From NCBI RefSeq assembly GCF_963678635.1, contig NC_087063.1, positions 24,246,701 through 24,310,700 on the forward strand: a DNA stretch of 64,000 nt, in the 5' to 3' direction. The notes under the pieces were generated by a model that saw nothing but the letters and a program-made list of their open reading frames with translations, was not told the origin of the DNA and ran no database searches. Made by a program: the position numbers and the translations under genes. Numbering within the stretch: the first letter of the stretch is position 1; every line of letters begins with the position of its first letter. This DNA comes from Symsagittifera roscoffensis. Its lineage: Eukaryota; Xenacoelomorpha; Acoela; Convolutidae. Shown in pieces: positions 1-8,542 of this stretch.

Positions 1-1442
1 TCCCTGCCAATAATAGACGGTCGGCACCCTCCGATGACGTTTATATCCGACGAACAAGTCCATCCATTGGAATGAAGCGTGACTTGCATCTTGCCCAGAA
101 ATTTTAACGGATTGTTTCCGTAATCGCGGAATTGGTCGTCTTGTGGATTCAGCGGTTTCAATTGTACGTTGACTGTCCCCAGGGTACGTTTTAGTTCCCC
201 AATAGTGAAGATGGATATTGGCGAACCACTGTCAATCCAGGCCTGAGTTGCTTTGCCGTTGATTCTTAAGGCTAGTTTGGCCCCCGCGACTTTTAATTCA
301 GTTTCCTCCTTCCGCCGAATTGACATAACCACATACTCCGTCGAACTATCCGAATCCCATCCATGTGCCGGTGTCTTTGAATCAGTCACCCATCCGACAG
401 AACTTCCGTAATTGGATGCACTCTCCTCCGGATAATCTTGGGTAGTCCCGCCATTGGTGTCATCCTCATTTATCATGCCTACGCGACCCCTATTCGCCGA
501 TCGACGTCCTCTACAAGTTCGCTCATAGTGTCCCATTTTCTTGCAAAAGTTGCAGTTTACATTTCTTGCTGGGCACTTTGGAATGTGGTCCGGGGTAAAA
601 CCACTCTGGTCGCAATTGTAGCACTTGCGATCTGCTGCTCCTCCGCGGCCCCTTGTGCCGCCCCTGCCAAATCCACGTCCGCCTCTTTGGAATGGACGAC
701 GGTACCCTCCTCTAATTGCGATTATAGGCTCCGCTTTAATTTGTAGTGAACCCGCTGGTGCCGCAGTAAGTCCCCCACCGGATACTTTATACGACTTTGC
801 GTATTTGTCCCCCCGTTCATATGACAAAGCAATCCGGTAGACCTCATCTGGTGTCTTAGTTGAACGGCATAGCTCCGTTTGAGCTTCCTTGTTGGACATA
901 TTTACTATGAATACATCACGTAACACCCGTCGTTCCAATGTTCCCAGTGAGCATCTAGCGGCTAGTCCACTCAAAACGGAGTGAAATTCTTCTAGCGTTT
1001 CCCCGTCACGTTGTTTCCGAGATAGTAGCTGGTACGTCTCGAATGTTTCGTTTCTTTCCTTGCGGAAAACACTCTCAAATTCATCCAAAACCCGTGGATA
1101 TCGGGTAGTCGCCAGGTCCAGATGGGGCTTCCGGTTATGTAATTCGTCCTGTCCACGTTCCCCCAAACACAAATAGAGGTTAGAAATTAGTGTCTGCTCT
1201 GCTACCACTCGATTTTTCCCATTCACCTCCTCTGGCAGACCGGTAATTTGCGCCTCAGTGAGCGTATTAGCAAAATAAAATGCCGTCGGATTGAATGAAT
1301 GTTTTGCTATTACACCCCAGGTGAATCGTGTAATCCAATGCTCCCACAACATTGGTGCTTCCGTATTTTTACTCGGCCAAAATGCCGTAATTCCCAGTGG
1401 ATTTTTTCCTGATCCCGCGCTTTGTCCTGCTTGCTGCGCCAT
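1..1442 (-). CDS. gag-pro: Ty3/gypsy-type gag-protease polyprotein, 3' part outside window
   Basis: One uninterrupted frame starts at an ATG (1442-1440) and stays open to the window edge, about 480 codons. The N-terminal two thirds is a retrotransposon gag. An arginine/glycine-rich stretch precedes two cysteine-histidine knuckles near residues 274-305; the first (CYNC...H...C) has atypical spacing, the second is canonical CX2CX4HX4C. An aspartic protease begins near residue 400 with the active-site sequence WIDSGSPISIF. Gag packages RNA and the protease cuts the polyprotein; RT and integrase should lie beyond coordinate 1. The frame is intact and visibly richer in G and C than the large element at 3.0-20.5 kb, so this is a different and probably young element. 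Family by motifs: Ty3/gypsy, fairly sure; clade unknown. Confidence 0.85.
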   Translation of the reverse strand, partial: MAQQAGQSAGSGKNPLGITAFWPSKNTEAPMLWEHWITRFTWGVIAKHSFNPTAFYFANTLTEAQITGLPEEVNGKNRVVAEQTLISNLYLCLGERGQDELHNRKPHLDLATTRYPRVLDEFESVFRKERNETFETYQLLSRKQRDGETLEEFHSVLSGLAARCSLGTLERRVLRDVFIVNMSNKEAQTELCRSTKTPDEVYRIALSYERGDKYAKSYKVSGGGLTAAPAGSLQIKAEPIIAIRGGYRRPFQRGGRGFGRGGTRGRGGAADRKCYNCDQSGFTPDHIPKCPARNVNCNFCKKMGHYERTCRGRRSANRGRVGMINEDDTNGGTTQDYPEESASNYGSSVGWVTDSKTPAHGWDSDSSTEYVVMSIRRKEETELKVAGAKLALRINGKATQAWIDSGSPISIFTIGELKRTLGTVNVQLKPLNPQDDQFRDYGNNPLKFLGKMQVTLHSNGWTCSSDINVIGGCRPSIIGR

Positions 1443-2030
1443 GTGAAAAATGCAGGTTCAATATCTTTAATTCACTGAACTAAGATTGACTCGTTTATTC
1501 TTTTACGGTTAACAACAGTGAATCCAAACATCGCAGACTAAACTTAAGGTTGACAGGTATTAATTAATTAGTAGCCGCACCAGACACATGGCTAACCAAT
1601 GGCGCCAACACGTAATATATGATTAGATACTATATATGACAAAACCATTTAAGCAAAAAAAGGCAAAGCAATTTATACAAAATCAGAATGGGTAAAATAA
1701 CGAAATACAGAATTACTCTTACCTGAAGTAAAGTTACTTTAATGAGAAGAAAAGCTTCTCAAGACACGCTTTTTAGCACTAGAGCAAGTGAGAGGGGCAC
1801 TAGGAGTTATAGAGATCATAAGAGAGCAAGGTCAGTTTCTTACGGAATTGTAAGAAAAAATTGGGATGGAAAAAATTAATTGCCGATCACAAGTACACTT
1901 TCTCTCTCAAGTGAAACTACGATCTTCTATTAGAATTGGTTCTTTTAGAGATCCCAAACTTCAGACTTCCGTTCTCTGCAAATTTTGGTCTTCTAATTGA
2001 ATTTTGATTGGTTGAAACCACCAGCGAATT
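1443..2030 (-). other. Leader and probable LTR region of the 1-1442 element
   Basis: No gene is seen. On the minus strand this lies just upstream of the gag start, where a leader, primer site and LTR should be. A TGGCGCC motif (minus strand, 1607-1601) could be a tRNA-Lys-like primer-binding site, but the bases after it do not continue the usual tRNA-Lys complement and no clean CA precedes it. A TATAAA-like motif lies near 1671-1676 (minus). The LTR ends could not be fixed because the partner LTR is outside the window. Confidence 0.35.
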
Positions 2031-2571
2031 TAGGGGGCGGGGAGGAGGCGGACACCCCTTCTCAGGGATTCGACTCCTTGCCGACCCAAAGAGTCACCCT
2101 TTGTACTACTTTGAGATACCCATTTTTGGCTGACTGACCCTAAAAAACGCCAAAATATACTTATTTTAAGGGCGAGCGCGTGACGAAAACGCAATTTTTT
2201 GGTCAAAATTCTCCAAAAAGTATTTGAAAGCGCCTTTTTTGGTCTGTCTTTTTTTTCAAAAAGTTGCCTGCGGCGCAAAAAGTTTGGTCTGAGAAAAAAC
2301 TGCAATTTATCAAAAAAAGGTATCAGAAAAAAACTGTCTACAACTGCTATTTCGAAACTAATATTTTGTCTGAAAAAAACCGCTGCGCTCATAGATGATA
2401 GATATTGCGCAGCCTTTTTTTGAAAGGCTGATTAAAACGGAACTTTTTCTTGATAAAATAATTTATTTCAAATTTTGGCACTTGAAACTGTTTCGTAATT
2501 ACTGAAATATTTTGCTATTTTTTTGAATCCCTGCATTAGCTCTGCATTCTCTATAAAATTAATCCAGCTGG
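2031..2571. other. Unassigned region with homopolymer-rich DNA
   Basis: No convincing gene. It holds A/T homopolymers and a GCGGCGC-plus-poly(A) motif near 2270 that weakly resembles one near 46250 beside the LINE 5' end. Short open frames on both strands here overlap each other and show no domain. It lies downstream of the polyadenylation signal of the host gene. Confidence 0.4.
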
Positions 2572-2577
2572 TTTATT
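2572..2577 (-). promoter_or_regulatory. AATAAA polyadenylation signal
   Basis: A minus-strand AATAAA lies about 65 bp after the stop codon of the C3orf20-like terminal exon, the expected place for its poly(A) signal. Confidence 0.55.
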
Positions 2578-2640
2578 TGAAATTTGATTATTTTCTAGAT
2601 TGCATAGATATTAGTCATAGCTTTTACAGTAACTTCAGTT

Positions 2641-2813
2641 TCAGGCTTTTAAAGCGCGTTCCGGGGACGTTTTAACTGTAGCTGACTTCTCTCTCGATTT
2701 AGATCTACTGTCTGATTTGGACTTGGGTGATCTTTTTCTTCCGCCTCCTTTTTTCACACCATCTAGTATGTGTTGCATCTCTTTTTCATTCACGTCTATC
2801 ACTGTTATGGAAA
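2641..2813 (-). CDS. C3orf20/FAM194-like gene, terminal coding exon
   Basis: A consensus acceptor (TTTTCAG) ends at 2814. The exon runs 173 bp to a TGA at 2643-2641 and encodes a hydrophilic, Lys/Arg/Ser-rich tail (GGGRKRSPKSKS and following). The preceding exon (20528-20652) leaves one base and this exon supplies two, so the frame continues exactly across the retroelement insertion. Before insertion the intron was about 218 bp; it is now about 17.7 kb. A poly(A) signal follows at 2577-2572. The basic tail itself matches nothing I recognise; assignment rests on phase, splice site and position. Confidence 0.6.
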
Positions 2814-3013
2814 CTGAAAACATAATAAGTAAGGTAAATATAAAGTTACCCAATGCATATCCCAATGTACTACGCTCAGATATGATTGGCTAAAAAATAA
2901 TTCTTCTGAGCAAGTGAACAATCCTCTCCCTATTTTGATTAAGGGGGTAGATTACATAGTGCAATTGGTCCCATAGGTAAGAACGAGGATCCTAATTTTT
3001 TCTAAGATCGTCT

Positions 3014-3017
3014 CTCC
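3014..3017. repeat. Target-site duplication, left copy (CTCC)
   Basis: CTCC directly abuts the 5' LTR and is repeated after the 3' LTR. A 4-bp duplication is typical of many Ty3/gypsy and retroviral integrases. Confidence 0.8.
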
Positions 3018-3427
3018 TGGAACCTGATCTAAACTACATTTTATGATTGGATAAATTAGATATTTTACCAATGTAAAGTATTTAATATTAACCAATCATG
3101 ATCCATCTGACTAACAATCCACTTATTTGTAAGTGCTGAAATTACTTGTAATTTCAGCACCAGAGAGATTTGAATTTAACTTAGAAATTAGTTGAACTCT
3201 CCCGAGTACTTCAGCAGCCGCAATAAACCAGTATACCCTAGATCTATTGAGCCTAGCAGAGACTAGTTAAACAACCTGAGACTAGATAGTATAAGAGTAA
3301 GATTAGGATCGGTATTAGACTAAGAAGTTGCACGAATCTATCCGGCCGAAAATAAGATAGCGTGACGAGCAGACGGTGTACCCTATCCGAAATTACTCTA
3401 TGAGTTATACCCATCAATCCTAACTCA
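3018..3427 (+). repeat. 5' LTR, 410 bp
   Basis: Starts TG, ends CA, and matches 20100-20509 base for base except A versus T at 3043. It has an AATAAA at 3222-3227 and a perfect 13-bp inverted repeat at 3133-3160. A diverged version lies at 60736-61035. Confidence 0.95.
3133..3160 (+). promoter_or_regulatory. Perfect palindrome in the LTR
   Basis: GTGCTGAAATTAC and its exact reverse complement are separated by only TT. The same palindrome is at 20215-20242 in the 3' LTR. It could be a hairpin in the RNA or a dimeric protein-binding site; function not shown. Confidence 0.7.
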
Positions 3428-3429
3428 TC

Positions 3430-3452
3430 TGGTGCGACGATAAGTCTCGAAC
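3430..3452 (+). other. Primer-binding site (tRNA 3'-end complement)
   Basis: TGG starts two bases after the LTR. The reverse complement ends in CCA and contains a TTCGA T-loop core, as in a tRNA 3' end. The isotype is not assigned; it loosely resembles tRNA-Arg. The related copy at 61038-61060 has the same 2-base spacer and differs in the middle. Confidence 0.75.
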
Positions 3453-4733
3453 AAGACCTTAATAGCTTAGAATTAACCAATAATAGATTAGAATTTAGAC
3501 AAAACATTTACAAAATGTTATACGACGATAATTTAATCGAAATGTCTCTACGACTCAATAGATCAGAGCCAATATTCCGAACGATAACAAAACTACCCGG
3601 AATTGGAAGAAGACTCGAACCAGAGACGACATACGACAAAGTAGAAACTTACCATATAGTTATATGATAGTTCGGCAAAAGCCAACACAAACTTTTGTAT
3701 TTAGAATACTACTAGCAATGAATTTAGATTTTCATTTGCAAACATAAATTTTGAAGTCAATGTTCAAAATCATTTCAGGCGCTAAACAAAATTATTAATA
3801 TACAATAACGATTGATAAAAAGATCTCAGATCGTTTTCCTAAATTCTGCAGTAATATACAAAACATGTTTGAAAAATATTTATTGAAAAATCAAAATAAA
3901 AATTAGTAGCATGACAGTAAATGGTTAGTAATTATAAATCATCCTGTTGTTCCAGCTTCATCACCTAAACATAACAGCATTCATAAGCTCACTAATATCA
4001 TAAAAACACTAAATCTTTTCTCTACACAAATTTAAATCATTTTAAACTTAAATTCACTTAAATTTAAAATCAGATCATCAAGGCTCATCCTTGGATCTTA
4101 AATTATTTTCTATTTAATTAAATTTAAAACTAGATCATCAAGGCTCATCCTTGGATCTTAAATCATTTTCTATTTAATAAAATTTAAAACTTGATCATCA
4201 AGGCCTCTCCTTGGATCAAAAAGAACAATTTGTTCTCCCCCACCCACTTAGCTAGTGTCTAACGACCTCAAACGTCGATTCACTATCCAACCCTTTCTAA
4301 AAACCCAGGACTAACAGAAATTTTTGAACAAAACTAATCATTCAAATTAGGATAAACAGTGAAGAACTTCGGTTATTCATCCTTCACTTGATCCCCCCTC
4401 TTACCAGACCCAGGATAAATCTTAGACTTAGTAAGTTTTAAAATAGTATCTAACGAACTACTCGCGTTCTAATTATACCTGAACCTTGTGGATCGATTTA
4501 CTATTCTCCAACCCTGAACACAATCACTACCCTTAAGTAAGATTAAGTAAGTTAACACCTTAGCTTATACTAGCCACGAGAAAGTATAAAATCATTCTTC
4601 GGAATCGATATACTTTTCTCTCCAACCCTGAACAAATAGACCCAGGTTAAGCTAACCAAAAAATCGTAAGGACTAACAGTTTAAGCAAATAGAAATCATT
4701 TAACAACCTTTTGCACCCGTCATCCTAAACCTT
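3453..4733 (+). other. Long 5' leader of the retroelement
   Basis: About 1.3 kb with no convincing ORF. It holds the 60-bp tandem repeat at 4061-4218 and scattered returning motifs (CCAACCCTGAACA near 4510 and 4622; ACCCAGG near 4300, 4408 and 4641). Packaging or translation signals would be expected here; none can be named from sequence alone. Confidence 0.6.
4061..4218 (+). repeat. Tandem repeat, 60-bp period, about 2.6 copies
   Basis: Each unit holds GATCATCAAGG, five bases, then CCTTGGATC, an imperfect stem-loop, at 4073, 4133 and 4193, followed by an A/T-rich spacer. The period is exactly 60 bp in the first two units. Confidence 0.8.
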
Positions 4734-5201
4734 ATGTCATTTAAAAACCTAGGAAATAAACAAACAATCGTTTTACACAATTGTGAAATAGATAACAAAA
4801 AATACGATCTTGTAATCACACCACACACACAAACAGTTGGATATATCAGAACAAAACGACAAACACTAAAGAGAAAAATAATAACTAAACAAAGACAAAT
4901 AACACGAAAAAGATTTTCAAAAAATCGAAACGCATTTTCAGAATCAGAAACCAACAGTTTAGACGAACTTTATAAACTAAAAGAATCAATAGATAAAAAT
5001 TGCCCAATTCACGATCAATTATATTTCTCTGACTCAGAAACAACTTCAAATTCAACAAAAAGAGGAAAAAGAAGAATAAAAAAGCAGTATAAACACAAAC
5101 CAGTACATTTATACAATTGGAATCAACCAATTAGACACATTGATAATTACATATTAACAGTCATCGAACGAAAAAATGAGCTCAACGCACACCCCAGGTG
5201 A
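4734..5201 (+). CDS. Small basic ORF upstream of gag, unknown
   Basis: A 155-codon frame beginning MSFKNLGNKQT. It is rich in Lys/Arg (TLKRKIITKQRQITRKRF; later KRGKRRIKKQYKHK) with a serine/acidic middle, suggesting a nucleic-acid-binding or nuclear protein. It overlaps the gag start (5176) by 26 bases in another frame. The overlap and the A-rich codon use shared with gag and pol argue for a real gene. It could be an accessory protein or a detached N-terminal gag piece. No family recognised. Confidence 0.5.
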   Translation: MSFKNLGNKQTIVLHNCEIDNKKYDLVITPHTQTVGYIRTKRQTLKRKIITKQRQITRKRFSKNRNAFSESETNSLDELYKLKESIDKNCPIHDQLYFSDSETTSNSTKRGKRRIKKQYKHKPVHLYNWNQPIRHIDNYILTVIERKNELNAHPR

Positions 5202-7314
5202 AGAAAGTCCAGATGATGATGATATCTTCCCCTTTATAGTAGATGCAACCACTGATAGAGGACAGCATATATTTTGCAAAAATTTACTCTTAAATTTGTT
5301 TGAACCCGGAATCAGTCCATGTAAAACAGAGTTCCCAGATGTAAGAATCAAAAGACAAATTATCGATCACTATCTAAAAGATATATGTAACCTAACACAA
5401 CAATACGGAATCTACTCCATAGAATTCAGCTCACCAAACCAGAATCACAGTAAATATATAATTCAAACAGACGACCTTGATTTAGAATTTTCAAAAGTAT
5501 TCTCAGAATATATAAAAAGCATCCAATATCATAACTCACAAAGAGCAAACTCCATATTCACCAATGAAGTTTTTGCGATAATATATAGTTATATCTCGAT
5601 ATTAGAAAACGAAATCCAGATACCAAATGTCTCACCGACAGAAACATCTAAACATATAAGAGTACGACATGAAATCACACTACTCTCTAGTTTTCTAAAT
5701 ATAATTAAAGAAAATTTCACGAAAGATGAAGTTTCACAACATACAAAACACGACTTACAAAAAATTTTGGCATGGTTCATAATAGATTATTTCACACATA
5801 ATATTGATTTAATTTCACAAGCAAGAAAAAATTTTAGACCCCAAAACTCAAACGATGATACTGCCATTACAGAACAATCAGACTATGTTTGGGACCCCGA
5901 ATGGTCTCATCCCGCATTCATAAACTTCCCAAAATCAATCTCAAGTCAAGCAATAAGTACGATATCTTATGTAAGAGATTATGTAAGAGTAACACCATTA
6001 ACCATTGATGCAACACCATTAAACTATAATACATTTTTACCCGATATGCAAAATAATAGTTTAAACTCTACAGTCATACACAATGAAAACCTCAATGGAA
6101 CTAGGAATCTTACTCAACAAGATATCCAGACACCATCACACTTCATAAATGAAGAAATCGTACACAAAACAACTACACAACAAAGTATTTCACCAATACG
6201 TCCAAACTTAACAACACCAAGAAATACAAACCCTTCACAAACACAGGTAACCTTACAATCAACCGTTAAACCTTCGGTTGCCCCAAAATATTCACACATG
6301 GATTACCAAACATACAGACCCATGACAATACCGCCAAAAACACGCAAAACGTTCACTAGAAACAACTTTGCAGACCATAATTATAATTACACACATCCAT
6401 CAAAAACAAATTATCAACCACGAAAAAATTTTAGTAATTATACAAGATCTCGAAACTGGGATAACCCAATGGCACCACCTAATTCAGTAAATTTCCAAAC
6501 AAATTTACATCCTCCACAGGATCGTAGTGAAAACTATCCATTTTTTCAACAAAATAAAAATAAAAAACAAACATCTTATCAAATGGATTACTTATCCTCA
6601 GATGATGATTTCTTACAACCAGATATATTTGCACCCTATAATCAAGAATATCGTGGACAAGGAATACAGAAACCACATACATATAATAGAATTTTTTCTC
6701 CACAACCAATAGATACACAAAATCAACAACCAATTCAGCAACAAAACCCAATTAATACACAATCTTTTCAACCAATTCAGCAACAAAACCCAATGATTGC
6801 AAACTCGTACCAACCAACACAAATGCAAAATGAAATACCACTCCCATATTATCTTCAACAACACGAAATAACAAGAAATCAACTTTCAAATTTTTCTCAA
6901 ATGCCAAATGCAGCAGAATCATTACAAATGACTATGAATCCATACCTTATGGGTGGATCATCAATAACATCAAATAAACTTTTAATGGTATTCACAGGAA
7001 CAGACCCTGAATATTCTGTAGAAGATTATTTAAATGCAGTAACAGCAAATTTGATTTTAAATATAGGACCTGAACCAATTAATACGCCACTACATCAAAA
7101 CTGGATACATCGACGCACAGCGTTAATACAAACAACTTTAGATGGCGCAGCCCAAAAATGGTTTTCAGTATTGCCTATAGAAATAAAATCAAATTGGAAA
7201 AGGTTTACACAAGAATTTTCAAAAATGTTTGACTCTTTGAAAGAAACAAACAACAACAAAGAGTTTTATGTAATGAAATTCGCAGATTACCAAACGAAAC
7301 CATCAAGCAATTAG
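5176..7314 (+). CDS. gag: Gag, N-terminal and capsid-like part
   Basis: A 712-codon frame. Residues 1-270 are mixed helical sequence of unknown fold. Residues 280-590 are Asn/Gln/Pro-rich and disordered-looking, with repeated PIQQQNP units near 515-545. From about 600 it turns into a retrotransposon gag core (VFTGTDPEYSVEDYLNAV, then AAQKWFSVLPIEIKSNW and F...F...F spacing). The frame ends early. Gag-like sequence continues in a second frame between about 7260 and 7345 and in a third from about 7350 into the next ORF, so there are two frame changes. Given the near-identical LTRs these may be inherited mutations, slippage or base-call errors. Gag forms the particle and packages RNA. Confidence 0.8.
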   Translation: MSSTHTPGEESPDDDDIFPFIVDATTDRGQHIFCKNLLLNLFEPGISPCKTEFPDVRIKRQIIDHYLKDICNLTQQYGIYSIEFSSPNQNHSKYIIQTDDLDLEFSKVFSEYIKSIQYHNSQRANSIFTNEVFAIIYSYISILENEIQIPNVSPTETSKHIRVRHEITLLSSFLNIIKENFTKDEVSQHTKHDLQKILAWFIIDYFTHNIDLISQARKNFRPQNSNDDTAITEQSDYVWDPEWSHPAFINFPKSISSQAISTISYVRDYVRVTPLTIDATPLNYNTFLPDMQNNSLNSTVIHNENLNGTRNLTQQDIQTPSHFINEEIVHKTTTQQSISPIRPNLTTPRNTNPSQTQVTLQSTVKPSVAPKYSHMDYQTYRPMTIPPKTRKTFTRNNFADHNYNYTHPSKTNYQPRKNFSNYTRSRNWDNPMAPPNSVNFQTNLHPPQDRSENYPFFQQNKNKKQTSYQMDYLSSDDDFLQPDIFAPYNQEYRGQGIQKPHTYNRIFSPQPIDTQNQQPIQQQNPINTQSFQPIQQQNPMIANSYQPTQMQNEIPLPYYLQQHEITRNQLSNFSQMPNAAESLQMTMNPYLMGGSSITSNKLLMVFTGTDPEYSVEDYLNAVTANLILNIGPEPINTPLHQNWIHRRTALIQTTLDGAAQKWFSVLPIEIKSNWKRFTQEFSKMFDSLKETNNNKEFYVMKFADYQTKPSSN

Positions 7315-7381
7315 CAGTACGAATCGAAACACTAGTTCGAAAGCATATTCATTAAATACACATGACTATAAAAACACAAAG

Positions 7382-8500
7382 ATGACAGAAATCTTAATGA
7401 TGACCTTAACACCACAATTAAGGAAAATAGCAATAAAAAAGAGAGCATCCCATCCTTCTTCAATTCGAGAACCCGATTTAGATTTTCGAAAACTAGTAGA
7501 CAAACTAGAACAAGCAGAAATCACGATGAAACTCGAAGAAACGGAAAATCTGAAATTACAATACGTTAACAGAATTGAAACAGCTTCCGCAAATATAAAC
7601 AATATACAGGAATCAGATACAGACCTCGTTGAAAAAATCACTGAAATACTCAATATTTACGAAAAACACCCAAACTTTAAAGGCAAACCATCTTTCAAAA
7701 AATGGTGTAATTATTGCCGACGATACGGACATAGTATTTCTGAATGTAGACAAAAACAGCAAGAGAATCAAAATAAACCTCAAAAATATAAAGAACCAAA
7801 TAAATCATTCTATCAATACATGAAAAAAGATCAAAATCTACCGAACAAAACAGTCTACAGCAACAACAGTTCAGGAAAACCACTCCCGAACAATACAAAT
7901 TATACAAGAAATCAATCACCATATAACTCAAGTTATAGAGGAAGATCACCAGAACGAAGAAACACGCAAAATTCATCACAAAATCACTACAATAGACCAA
8001 ATAGTCGAAATAACTACTCCAGATCAAATTCAAATACACAACGATTTGTTTCTAGATCTAATTCCCAATCAAGAAATAATTACTATCCAAACAACCAATC
8101 ACGAAATTCATCATACAATAGGAATAGAAACTACTCCTATAATCGGAATAGAAGTTATTCAAACAACCGAAACCAGAATTACCCGAACAATCGATCAAGG
8201 AATAACTCATATAATAGATCGAACTATAACAGACCAAACAATAATTACCAAAACAGATCACGAAATAATTCACAAAATCGACATTCAAGTTATAATAATC
8301 GTTATAGAAATTATTCCCAATCACCACACAGGAATAATAACCATTATAATAATTCTAATAATCGCCATAGAAGCAGTACACCTAAACATCAAAGGAATAT
8401 AAATCAAGTACAATCAAATCCAGAAACAACATCAGACCCTCCAGGTATTGACGACACAGTAAATGATACGTTACAACTCAATCAAATCAACTGTGAATAA
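7382..8500 (+). CDS. gag: Gag, C-terminal nucleocapsid part
   Basis: The ATG at 7382 is simply the first in this frame; gag similarity starts upstream near 7350. Residues 1-85 finish the helical gag domain. A single CX2CX4HX4C knuckle (CNYCRRYGHSISEC) lies near residues 109-122. The following 220 residues are a low-complexity Asn/Arg/Ser/Tyr tract (repeats such as NRNRNYSYNRNRSYSNN) with the look of an RNA-binding, phase-separating region. The frame ends at TAA 8498-8500 and the same frame stays open on the far side into pol, so gag and pol are separated by one in-frame stop. Confidence 0.82.
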   Translation: MTEILMMTLTPQLRKIAIKKRASHPSSIREPDLDFRKLVDKLEQAEITMKLEETENLKLQYVNRIETASANINNIQESDTDLVEKITEILNIYEKHPNFKGKPSFKKWCNYCRRYGHSISECRQKQQENQNKPQKYKEPNKSFYQYMKKDQNLPNKTVYSNNSSGKPLPNNTNYTRNQSPYNSSYRGRSPERRNTQNSSQNHYNRPNSRNNYSRSNSNTQRFVSRSNSQSRNNYYPNNQSRNSSYNRNRNYSYNRNRSYSNNRNQNYPNNRSRNNSYNRSNYNRPNNNYQNRSRNNSQNRHSSYNNRYRNYSQSPHRNNNHYNNSNNRHRSSTPKHQRNINQVQSNPETTSDPPGIDDTVNDTLQLNQINCE

Positions 8501-8542
8501 TCAGATTCAGAAAGTGAAACAGAAAACACTCTCTCCATCAAT

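Noticed and set aside
1601-1607. TGGCGCC as a firm tRNA-Lys primer site
   Set aside because: Only seven bases fit and no LTR end directly precedes it; kept only as a tentative note.
2030-2423. Opposing open frames of 120 and 74 codons
   Set aside because: Homopolymer-driven, overlapping on both strands, no domain and no splice context.
8046-8402. 118-codon Ile/Thr-rich frame inside gag
   Set aside because: Shadow of the Asn/Arg/Ser-rich nucleocapsid tract in another frame.
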